5,145 nt of DNA from an uncultured Bacteroidota bacterium (GCA_903906615.1 CAIVKT010000541.1:1-5145); one strand, 5' to 3'. Positions 1-4,997 are shown, counted from the stretch's first letter. Numbers and translations are program-made. The notes: generated by a model from the sequence alone, not told the origin.

Positions 1-31
1 ATCTTTCATGGTGGCAGGAATTTCAGATAAC

Positions 32-61
32 AAAAAAGCCCAGCATTGCTGCTGAGCTTTT
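32..61 (-). terminator. Rho-independent terminator of the tRNA pair
   Basis: On the minus strand a 9-bp stem (AGCTCAGCA with TGCTGGGCT, one G-T pair) closes a GCAA loop and is followed directly by a run of six T. It begins 6 bases beyond the 3' end of tRNA-Pro, as expected for the end of this tRNA transcript. On the plus strand the same hairpin is followed only by TTTTC, so it may also stop a gene arriving from the left, but less strongly. Confidence 0.8.
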
Positions 62-65
62 CTAA

Positions 66-140
<75 letters not shown>

Positions 141-162
141 ATCAATCTTCAAACATCTTCTG

Positions 163-252
163 CGGTGAAGGAGGGATTCGAACCCTCGGTACGCTTTTAC
201 AGCGTACGCCAGTTTAGCAAACTAGTGGATTCGGCCTCTCTCCCACCTCACC
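163..252 (-). tRNA. tRNA-Ser (anticodon GCT)
   Basis: This is a 90-base class II tRNA. Its acceptor stem is GGTGAGG/CTTCACC with one G-T pair, and the short D stem is GGA/TCC. The anticodon stem CTAGT/ACTGG holds loop TTGCTAA, with GCT at 216-218. The long variable arm has a 7-bp stem (GTACGCT/AGCGTAC) and the T arm is GAGGG-TTCGAAT-CCCTC. The long variable arm and the G discriminator are serine identity elements. It decodes AGC and AGU. CCA is not encoded. It is the first gene of a two-tRNA unit. Confidence 0.97.
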
Positions 253-304
253 TTTAACCGGCATGTAAACCTGCGCTTACATTGTATATTGTTTTAAGGG
301 ACTG

Positions 305-336
305 CAAAGGTAATTTAAAATGTGCAAATGTGCAAA
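305..336 (-). promoter_or_regulatory. Promoter of the tRNA-Ser/tRNA-Pro unit
   Basis: The minus strand carries TTTG at 333-336, a 20-base spacer, then TACCTTTG at 305-312. This is a full match to the Bacteroidota primary sigma pattern (TTTG, about 19-21 bases, TAnnTTTG). A start near 298-300 would give a leader of about 46 bases before tRNA-Ser, to be trimmed during 5' maturation. The -33 box lies in one copy of an 8-base tandem repeat. Confidence 0.6.
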
Positions 337-338
337 TG
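323..338. repeat. Two tandem copies of TGCAAATG
   Basis: The octamer TGCAAATG occurs twice head to tail (323-330 and 331-338). Each copy contains CAAA, which is TTTG on the minus strand. Only the distal copy lies at normal -33 spacing from the tRNA promoter's TACCTTTG box. Confidence 0.85.
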
Positions 339-384
339 AAAAATGCACGAACCTTCATATTTTTTAGCCTAATGTAGTGATTGA

Positions 385-455
385 TGATTAGCCGATTTGA
401 TTATTAGCCGACTAGCTGATGTCCTATTTTAGGTGATTAGCCGATTTGATTATTA
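385..455. repeat. 22-base direct repeat downstream of dnaA
   Basis: An identical 22-base segment, starting TGATTAGCCGATTTG, occurs at 385-406 and 434-455 with a 27-base spacer. The core TTAGCCGA also occurs a third time at 404-411. The spacer ends with the small palindrome-like CCTATTTTAGG (423-433). The repeats lie between the end of dnaA and the tRNA promoter. No open frame or convincing terminator hairpin explains them. They look like the short dispersed intergenic repeats seen in this phylum, which is an inference. Confidence 0.75.
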
Positions 456-472
456 ACTAATGCTCGTAATTT

Positions 473-522
473 ACATCACATTAAATCACATCCACCACAT
501 TACCACACATTAAATCACATTC
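473..522. repeat. CACATTA-type short repeats at the dnaA 3' end
   Basis: The 15-mer CACATTAAATCACAT occurs at 477-491 and 506-520, with a further CACATTA at 496-502 between them. The tract ends a few bases beyond the dnaA stop codon. In the direction of dnaA transcription it reads as a TGTG-rich sequence with no stable hairpin. I see no clear intrinsic terminator for dnaA in 340-525. Confidence 0.7.
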
Positions 523-525
523 CCT

Positions 526-2004
526 TTAAATAGCCGCAAGCTGCACCTTCTGCTGTATCTCCATCAGGTTCTCTTTGTACTCTGTATCGGTCTCCATCAG
601 GTTCTCCACTGTTTGGCAGGAGTGTATGACGGTGGTATGGTCAAATCCGCCGAAGTGGTCGCCAATGGTCTTGAGCGATTGCTTGGTGAATTTTTTGGCA
701 AAGTACATGGTTATCTGGCGGGCAAGCACCACCTCACGCTTGCGCGTCTTCGTGAGCAGTCGCTCATAGGCCACATGATAATAGTCGCACACCAGTTTCT
801 GTATGTTCTCTATCGTCATTTCCCTTGCGGCAGTCTTCACAAAGTTCTTCATCACGCGCTTGGCCAGGTCCAGGTCTATCTCTTTTTTATTGAGGGTAGC
901 CTGTGCAAAGAGGGCTATCAATGCGCCTTCCAGCTCGCGTACATTGCTTTGTATGTTGTAGGCCACGTAGCGCACCACTTCTTCTGATATTTCCAGCCCT
1001 TCCTGCTTCATCTTCACATGCAGGATGGCCTGGCGTGTTTCAAAATCGGGTGCCTGTATATCGGCATTCAGTCCCCAGCGGAAACGGCTGAGCAAACGCT
1101 CCTGCATTCCTTCCATATCGCGCGGGGCGGTATCGCTGGTAAGGATGATCTGCTTGCCGCTCTGGTGCAGGTGGTTAAATATCGCAAAGAACACATCCTG
1201 CGTTTTAAGGGCAGACACGAACAAATGAATATCATCCATGATCAGCACATCTATAAGCTGATAGAAGTGGATGAAATCATTGATCTCGTTATTCTTGGAG
1301 TGGTCTATGAATTGATTGATGAATTTCTCCGCGCTTACATACAGTACCGACTTATTAGGGTGCAACCTGCGCACTTCGTTGCCTATGGCCTGTACCAAGT
1401 GCGTCTTGCCCCAGCCCACGCCACCATAAACGACCAGTGGATTGAAGGAAGTAGCGCCGGGTTTGCGGGCCACATGCAAGCCTGCCGAGCGGGCCACACG
1501 GTTGCAATCTCCCTCCACATAATTTTCAAAAACGTAATTGCTGTTCAGCTGCGGGTCTATCTGCATGCGCTTGAGGCCCGGTATTGCGTAAGGTGTTTTT
1601 ATGTTGTGCGGATCATCCCATTTCAGCGGCATGTCCACATAGTTACTTTCTTTAGAAGGTTTGGTATAGGTGCTACCGGGCATGTTGATAGAAGCAGGGT
1701 TGCGCTGCGAAGAAGCGCTCTCCATCATGATGCGGTATTCCAGGCGGCCTACTTTGCCCAGCACACGCTTGATGGTCTTACCCAGCAGCTCCACATAATG
1801 TTCTTCGAGCCACTCATAAAAAAACTGGCTGGGTACTTGCAAGGTCAGCACGTTATCATTTAGCCCTACTGCCTTCACCGGTTCGAACCAGGTTTGGAAA
1901 GTACGCCAGTTAACATTGTCCTTTATGATGCCCAAACACTTTTCCCATAGTTGTTCTGCTTCGGTTAAAACATTGTTGGTAGTATTGTAAAGATGTTTAT
2001 CCAT
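526..2004 (-). CDS. dnaA: Chromosomal replication initiator protein DnaA
   Basis: DnaA is the AAA+ ATPase that binds and melts the chromosomal origin and loads the replicative helicase. The 492 residues show the full four-domain layout. Domain I covers about 15-90 (W20, NWRTFQTWF, VPSQFFYEWLEEHY), followed by a linker to about 150. In the AAA+ core, Walker A is GGVGWGKT (194-201, K200), Walker B ends in DD (257-258), sensor I is TSD (289-291), the arginine finger is R307 and sensor II is R356 in NVRELEGAL. Domain IV (about 394-492) has the signature FGGFDHTTVIHSC (451-463). Against E. coli DnaA the offset is a constant +22, and the DNA-contact residues R399, R407, Q408, D433, H434, T435 and T436 are all kept. 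Oddities are W198 in the P-loop, HL in place of the usual QF/QE after Walker B, and F454 where Arg or Lys is usual. The ATG at 2004 leaves a normal domain I and has no Shine-Dalgarno sequence. dnaN and recF are not adjacent. Confidence 0.98.
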   Translation of the reverse strand: MDKHLYNTTNNVLTEAEQLWEKCLGIIKDNVNWRTFQTWFEPVKAVGLNDNVLTLQVPSQFFYEWLEEHYVELLGKTIKRVLGKVGRLEYRIMMESASSQRNPASINMPGSTYTKPSKESNYVDMPLKWDDPHNIKTPYAIPGLKRMQIDPQLNSNYVFENYVEGDCNRVARSAGLHVARKPGATSFNPLVVYGGVGWGKTHLVQAIGNEVRRLHPNKSVLYVSAEKFINQFIDHSKNNEINDFIHFYQLIDVLIMDDIHLFVSALKTQDVFFAIFNHLHQSGKQIILTSDTAPRDMEGMQERLLSRFRWGLNADIQAPDFETRQAILHVKMKQEGLEISEEVVRYVAYNIQSNVRELEGALIALFAQATLNKKEIDLDLAKRVMKNFVKTAAREMTIENIQKLVCDYYHVAYERLLTKTRKREVVLARQITMYFAKKFTKQSLKTIGDHFGGFDHTTVIHSCQTVENLMETDTEYKENLMEIQQKVQLAAI

Positions 2005-2034
2005 AATTATGAAACGATGTTCATCAAGTTAAGT

Positions 2035-2064
2035 CAAAGTTTTTAAATCATTTGAAGCGCCAAA
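2035..2064 (-). promoter_or_regulatory. Candidate dnaA promoter
   Basis: The minus strand has TTTG at 2061-2064, an 18-base spacer, then AAACTTTG at 2035-2042, which is 7 of 8 to TAnnTTTG. A start near 2028 would give a leader of about 24 bases before the dnaA ATG. The position and spacing suit the phylum's promoter pattern, but the first base of the -7 box deviates. Confidence 0.42.
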
Positions 2065-2070
2065 AAAACA

Positions 2071-2080
2071 TTTCCGGAAA
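2071..2080. promoter_or_regulatory. Palindrome TTTCCGGAAA upstream of the dnaA promoter
   Basis: This perfect 10-base palindrome lies just upstream of the candidate -33 box of dnaA, in an otherwise AT-rich stretch. The position suits a dimeric regulator site. It is not a DnaA box, and I cannot name a binding protein. Confidence 0.3.
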
Positions 2081-2231
2081 ATAATTTTACTAAAAAAAAT
2101 CACCGTCTACTACCCTTTCTTTATCTTCTTATTTTTTCCCACAACAGCTATTCGTTTTCACCTTTCCTTGTTGCGCTATCCCCGTTTTTCAGCGGGAGGA
2201 CGAAATTGCTAACATTTTGTTGAAAAAAAAA

Positions 2232-2390
2232 ATGGAACTGCTATTGTTTGTTTACAAAATCTTACAGATTGAGGTTTGGAAAGTTTGGGAGATTTTTTGC
2301 AGAAAAAAAATTAAATCACTAATAATAATCACTATCTTATCCGGTCCGCTAATTCTTAACGGACCTGCACCGTTCGAACCACAGGCATAA
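2232..2390 (+). CDS. Possible small membrane protein, 52 residues
   Basis: I do not recognise this ORF, and it may be a chance one. The start follows an unbroken A10 tract, a favourable context for initiation in Bacteroidota, where A-rich leaders replace Shine-Dalgarno sequences. The product would have a hydrophobic, Trp-containing N-terminal half (W16, W19), a basic patch CRKKIK at 23-28, then a hydrophobic stretch SLIIITILSGPLIL at 29-42 and a short Pro-rich tail. One membrane segment is plausible. Against it, the region is AT-rich and noncoding in character, ORFs of similar size occur on the opposite strand, and no good promoter precedes it. The nearest candidate is TTTG at 2216-2219 with TATTGTTTG at 2242-2250, which would begin transcription after the ATG. 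Confidence 0.18.
   Translation: MELLLFVYKILQIEVWKVWEIFCRKKIKSLIIITILSGPLILNGPAPFEPQA
2343..2365. repeat. Inverted repeat GGTCCG...CGGACC
   Basis: Arms of 6 bp (2343-2348 and 2360-2365) are followed, after one mismatch, by a further TAA/TTA pairing around a TTC loop. No T-run follows closely on either strand, so it is a weak terminator candidate. It may instead be an operator-like or structured RNA element. Confidence 0.4.
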
Positions 2391-2656
2391 TGACCTGAAA
2401 TGCACTATCCACGAGTGTTTTAAAAAATAGTGTGCTCATTTTTGCAGAATAGATTTAAGCGGGACAACTATACAATCAGAAATACTAATGTACAACTATC
2501 TTTATCAAAAAAGATGTTCTCCGAAATATTTATCTTTTCCAATAAAATTATGGGAATACATTAACAGCACCCTTGCGTTACTGAACGTTCGCGAACCCAT
2601 ATCCCCCTCCGTACAATAACTCAGTTTAAGTACAAAAAACGTGCGTGAACCATACC
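2371..2656. repeat. Three copies of a GTTCG..AACC motif
   Basis: AACGTTCGCGAACCCATATC at 2584-2603 and AACGTGCGTGAACCATACC at 2638-2656 align with two substitutions and two single-base gaps. CGTTCGAACCACA at 2371-2383 shares the core without the central CG. The first and third contain perfect palindromes, GTTCGCGAAC (2587-2596) and GTTCGAAC (2372-2379). They stand out as GC-rich islands in AT-rich DNA upstream of the oxygenase gene. Repeated binding sites for one regulator would explain them, but that is inference. Confidence 0.4.
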
Positions 2657-2711
2657 TGAGTATATTCTTCCGAAAACAATTCAAAAAGAAGTCTGAAAGC
2701 CTGATTATTTA

Positions 2712-2719
2712 TACCTTTA
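2712..2719 (+). promoter_or_regulatory. Weak candidate -7 box of the oxygenase gene
   Basis: TACCTTTA matches TAnnTTTG at 7 of 8 positions and would place the start near 2726, about 20 bases before the ATG at 2746. That geometry resembles the candidate dnaA and E2 promoters. No TTTG lies at normal -33 distance; the nearest is TCTG at 2692-2695 with a 16-base spacer. The promoter is therefore weak, activator-dependent, or elsewhere. Confidence 0.25.
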
Positions 2720-2745
2720 TTCATTATTAAACATATTGTACCGCA

Positions 2746-3552
2746 ATGACGAGGCAACAACTATCCGGGCAAATCGCAGAGCGGTTGGCAGAGCGTAAAG
2801 ACGACCTGCGGGCCTACTGGGGCAAATCGGGGCCTGTAAGGCACTTTTTTTTAGACGATCTGCTGCCCGAGCCGTGGGCAACAGCCTGCTACAATGCCCT
2901 GCCCGACCCTGCCAGCCTGCTGCACCGCCATACCATAAAAGAACATAAGCATGTAGGCGTAGACCTGGATCATTACGACCCGCTGGTAGGCGAGATACTC
3001 TATGCATTCCAGGATGAGGCTGTAGTGCGGGCTGTAGCCGAAATAACAGGCATAAAGAGCCTGATGGCCGACGCTTCCTTATACGGATCGGGCATATCCA
3101 TGATGCTGGAAGGCGACTTCCTGCTGCCCCACCTCGACAATTCGCACGATGGCGATGGCAACCTGTACCGGGTGCTGAATGCGCTGTACTATGTGACCCC
3201 CAACTGGCCCGAAGACAATGGCGGCAACCTGGAGCTGTGGAGCGGCGATATGCACGAGCATATAGAGCTGCATTCGTGCTTCAACAGGCTGGTGATGATG
3301 GAAACCAACACACACTCCATCCATTCGGTAAATAAGGTGCTGAAACCTGGTACCAGGGCTTGTATCTCCAACTACTATTTCTCGGCCACACCGGTGGAGG
3401 ACCATTCTTATATACACCGCACCACTTTCTTCGCCCGGCCGGAGGACGGCATCATTAAAAAGATACGCCTCACTACAGAGGGTAAGACCAAGAATTTTCT
3501 CACCAAATTCGTTACCAATAAAACTACGGCATCGAAGCACAGGAGGAAGTAA
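2746..3552 (+). CDS. 2-oxoglutarate/Fe(II)-dependent oxygenase, prolyl-hydroxylase-like
   Basis: The 268-residue protein is a cytoplasmic enzyme of the 2OG-Fe(II) oxygenase superfamily. These enzymes couple decarboxylation of 2-oxoglutarate to hydroxylation or other oxidation of a substrate. The iron ligands are visible as the HxD pair H129/D131 in LPHLDNSHD and the distal H193 in HSIHSV. R204, 11 residues later in TRACISNYYFS, is the expected 2-oxoglutarate anchor. The strand NGGNLELW (158-165) between them is typical of the double-stranded beta-helix core. The N-terminal 110 residues are an accessory helical part, and the tail (250-268) is very basic. There is no signal peptide or membrane segment. 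A TAA in frame at 2728-2730 leaves ATG 2746 as the only reasonable start. The substrate is unknown; relatives often sit in surface-glycan loci, but no such neighbour is present here. The gene stands alone, divergent from dnaA and convergent with the E2 gene. Confidence 0.88.
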   Translation: MTRQQLSGQIAERLAERKDDLRAYWGKSGPVRHFFLDDLLPEPWATACYNALPDPASLLHRHTIKEHKHVGVDLDHYDPLVGEILYAFQDEAVVRAVAEITGIKSLMADASLYGSGISMMLEGDFLLPHLDNSHDGDGNLYRVLNALYYVTPNWPEDNGGNLELWSGDMHEHIELHSCFNRLVMMETNTHSIHSVNKVLKPGTRACISNYYFSATPVEDHSYIHRTTFFARPEDGIIKKIRLTTEGKTKNFLTKFVTNKTTASKHRRK

Positions 3553-3571
3553 ATGACGATAAAAAATACAA

Positions 3572-3599
3572 AAACAGCCCGCCAATTGGCGGGCTGTTT
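3572..3599. terminator. Bidirectional terminator between convergent genes
   Basis: This perfect 28-base palindrome has a 12-bp arm AAACAGCCCGCC, an AATT loop and the complementary arm. It lies 20 bases past the oxygenase stop and 23 bases past the E2 stop. On the minus strand it is followed by TTTTTGTATTTTTTA, a strong T-rich tail, so it mainly ends the E2 transcript. On the plus strand the tail is only TTTCATT, weaker but probably adequate for the oxygenase. Confidence 0.88.
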
Positions 3600-3621
3600 C
3601 ATTGATAAAAAGTGGTTATCA

Positions 3622-4959
3622 CTAAGCTTCCCTGTTAGGGTCGAATGCTTCAAGTTCTTTTGTAACAGCAGAGAGGAAGCCTGCGCCTACTGAGCCATCT
3701 ACAATTCGGTGATCATAACTGAGGGATAGGTACATCATGTGGCGCACAGCGATCACATCGCCATCAGCCGTTTCGAGCACCATTGGGCGCTTTTTGATCA
3801 CGCCCAGCGCCAGTATGGCTACCTGTGGCTGGTTGATGATTGGCGTACCCATAAGGCTGCCGAATGTGCCTACATTGGTAACAGTGAATGTACCGCCCTG
3901 TGTGTCGTCCGCCTTTAGCTTGCTATTGCGTGCCGCATTGGCCAGTGCGTTCACATCTTTGGCTATGCCTATGAGGTTCTTGGTATCTGCGTTCTTGATC
4001 ACAGGCACTATCAGGTTGCCCGATGGGAGCGCAGTGGCCATGCCAATGTTCACATATTTCTTGATGATGATCTTATCGCCATCGAGGCTGCAATTGATGA
4101 GCGGGAACTTGCGGATGCAATTTACAATAGCCTCGAAGAATATAGGCGTATACGTAAGTTTCTCACCGTATTTCTTTTCAAAACCGCCCTTCACTTTTTC
4201 GCGCCATTTTACGATGTTGGTCACATCAGCCTCTGTGAAGCTGGTAACGTGCGGCGAGGTGGCCTTGCTGCGCACCATATGCTCGGCTATCAGCTTGCGC
4301 ATACGGTCCATTTCCAATATCTCTACATTGCCGGCATTGCTTACCTGCGCAGTGTGAACAGTAGCAGGAGCCACAGGGGCAGCTGTAGGAGCAGGGGCAG
4401 ATACTACAGGAGCAGTATATGCAGGAGCAGGAGCAGCAGCTGGCTGCGCGCCGCCATTACTGCGGTTGGCTACATAATTCAGTATATCTTTTTTGGTTAC
4501 GCGGCCCTCATTGCCGGTGCCGGGCATGTTTTCCAGTTCGGCCATTCCTATGCCTTCTTTACCGGCTATGTTGAGTACCAGCGGTGAGTAAAAACGTGCC
4601 CCATTGCTTTCTACACCTGTCGGCGCAGCAACAGGGGCAGCGGATATAGGGGCAGGAGCAGGGACAGGGGCCGCTACAGCAGCCGAAGCGGCCACAGGTG
4701 CGGCAGCAGGTGCTGCACCACCCGATTCTATACGGGCTATAACGGAGCCTACAGGCACTACATCATTTTCTTTGTACATCAGCTCGGCAATGATACCTGC
4801 TGTTGTTGATGGCACTTCACTATCTACCTTGTCTGTGGCTATGTCCAGCAGGGTTTCGTCCATTTTTATATGGTCGCCTACATTTTTGTGCCATTTCAGC
4901 ACAGTAGCTTCCGTAATACTTTCGCCCATTTTGGGCATTACAAGATCAACAATAGCCAT
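3622..4959 (-). CDS. 2-oxo acid dehydrogenase E2, dihydrolipoamide acyltransferase
   Basis: This is the acyltransferase core of a keto-acid dehydrogenase complex. It takes an acyl group from E1 on a swinging lipoyl arm and passes it to CoA. The 445 residues contain one lipoyl domain (1-78) with the lipoylated K44 in TDKVDSE. An Ala/Pro linker (about 81-116) follows, then the peripheral-subunit-binding domain (121-163; YSPLVLNIA, GTGNEGRVTKKDIL) and a second Ala/Pro linker (about 168-205). The catalytic domain (212-440) ends in DHRIVDG (416-422), with the active-site H417 and D421. Length and layout are complete. The single lipoyl domain and MPKMGESITEATVLKW fit branched-chain or 2-oxoglutarate E2 better than most pyruvate E2 proteins. 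I favour the branched-chain type but cannot settle it. No E1 or E3 gene is adjacent, so its partners lie elsewhere. The ATG at 4959 begins directly with the lipoyl domain; no Shine-Dalgarno sequence is seen. Confidence 0.93.
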   Translation of the reverse strand: MAIVDLVMPKMGESITEATVLKWHKNVGDHIKMDETLLDIATDKVDSEVPSTTAGIIAELMYKENDVVPVGSVIARIESGGAAPAAAPVAASAAVAAPVPAPAPISAAPVAAPTGVESNGARFYSPLVLNIAGKEGIGMAELENMPGTGNEGRVTKKDILNYVANRSNGGAQPAAAPAPAYTAPVVSAPAPTAAPVAPATVHTAQVSNAGNVEILEMDRMRKLIAEHMVRSKATSPHVTSFTEADVTNIVKWREKVKGGFEKKYGEKLTYTPIFFEAIVNCIRKFPLINCSLDGDKIIIKKYVNIGMATALPSGNLIVPVIKNADTKNLIGIAKDVNALANAARNSKLKADDTQGGTFTVTNVGTFGSLMGTPIINQPQVAILALGVIKKRPMVLETADGDVIAVRHMMYLSLSYDHRIVDGSVGAGFLSAVTKELEAFDPNREA

Positions 4960-4989
4960 ATTCTATGATTTGTTATTATATTTTATGAG

Positions 4990-4997
4990 CAAAGGTG
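4990..4997 (-). promoter_or_regulatory. Candidate -7 box of the E2 gene
   Basis: The minus strand reads CACCTTTG, 7 of 8 to TAnnTTTG, about 30 bases upstream of the E2 ATG. A start near 4983 gives a leader of about 24 bases. The -33 element is weak: TTTA at 5019-5022 with a 21-base spacer. Confidence 0.33.

Larger units (their letters stand above)
2005..2745. other. Long AT-rich divergent intergenic region
   Basis: These 741 bases separate the divergent dnaA and oxygenase genes, far more than two simple promoters need. They contain the candidate dnaA promoter, an A10 tract (2223-2232), a hairpin at 2343-2365, an imperfect inverted repeat at 2403-2432, and a GC-rich GTTCG..AACC motif present three times. 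They also hold a few weak DnaA-box-like 9-mers: TTTCCCACA at 2135-2143, CTATCCACG at 2405-2413, and TTTTCAACA at 2218-2226 on the minus strand. No perfect TTATCCACA box is present on either strand, so an origin of replication is possible but not shown. Several ORFs under 55 codons occur on both strands, with no clear sign that any is real. Confidence 0.6.

Noticed and set aside
1..30. Possible C-terminus of a plus-strand gene ending in TAA at 28-30, just before the hairpin
   Set aside because: Nine codons are too few to support a gene, although the position before a partly bidirectional hairpin is suggestive.
385..455. CRISPR-like repeat-spacer-repeat (22-base repeats, 27-base spacer)
   Set aside because: There are only two copies, the spacer contains a further partial copy of the repeat, and no cas genes or leader are nearby.
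1018..1863. Long plus-strand open frame opposite dnaA
   Set aside because: It is a shadow of dnaA. The antisense frame covers every DnaA core motif, and its translation has no recognisable domain.
2371..2383. Possible tRNA T-arm remnant (TTCGAAC within GGTTCGAACGG on the minus strand)
   Set aside because: The flanking bases do not form a 5-bp T stem or an acceptor stem. The TTCGAA is explained as a palindrome within the repeated motif.
2356..2439. Minus-strand 27-codon ORF with AAAA before the ATG and a hairpin over its stop
   Set aside because: It is too short, lies antisense to the 52-codon ORF, has no good promoter, and matches nothing I recognise.
2626..2724. Minus-strand 32-codon ORF (MNKGINNQAFRLLFELF...)
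   Set aside because: It overlaps the likely oxygenase promoter on the other strand. ORFs of this size are expected by chance, and no upstream signal supports it.
3079..3585. Minus-strand open frame opposite the oxygenase
   Set aside because: It is a shadow frame running through the terminator palindrome; the plus-strand frame carries the catalytic motifs.
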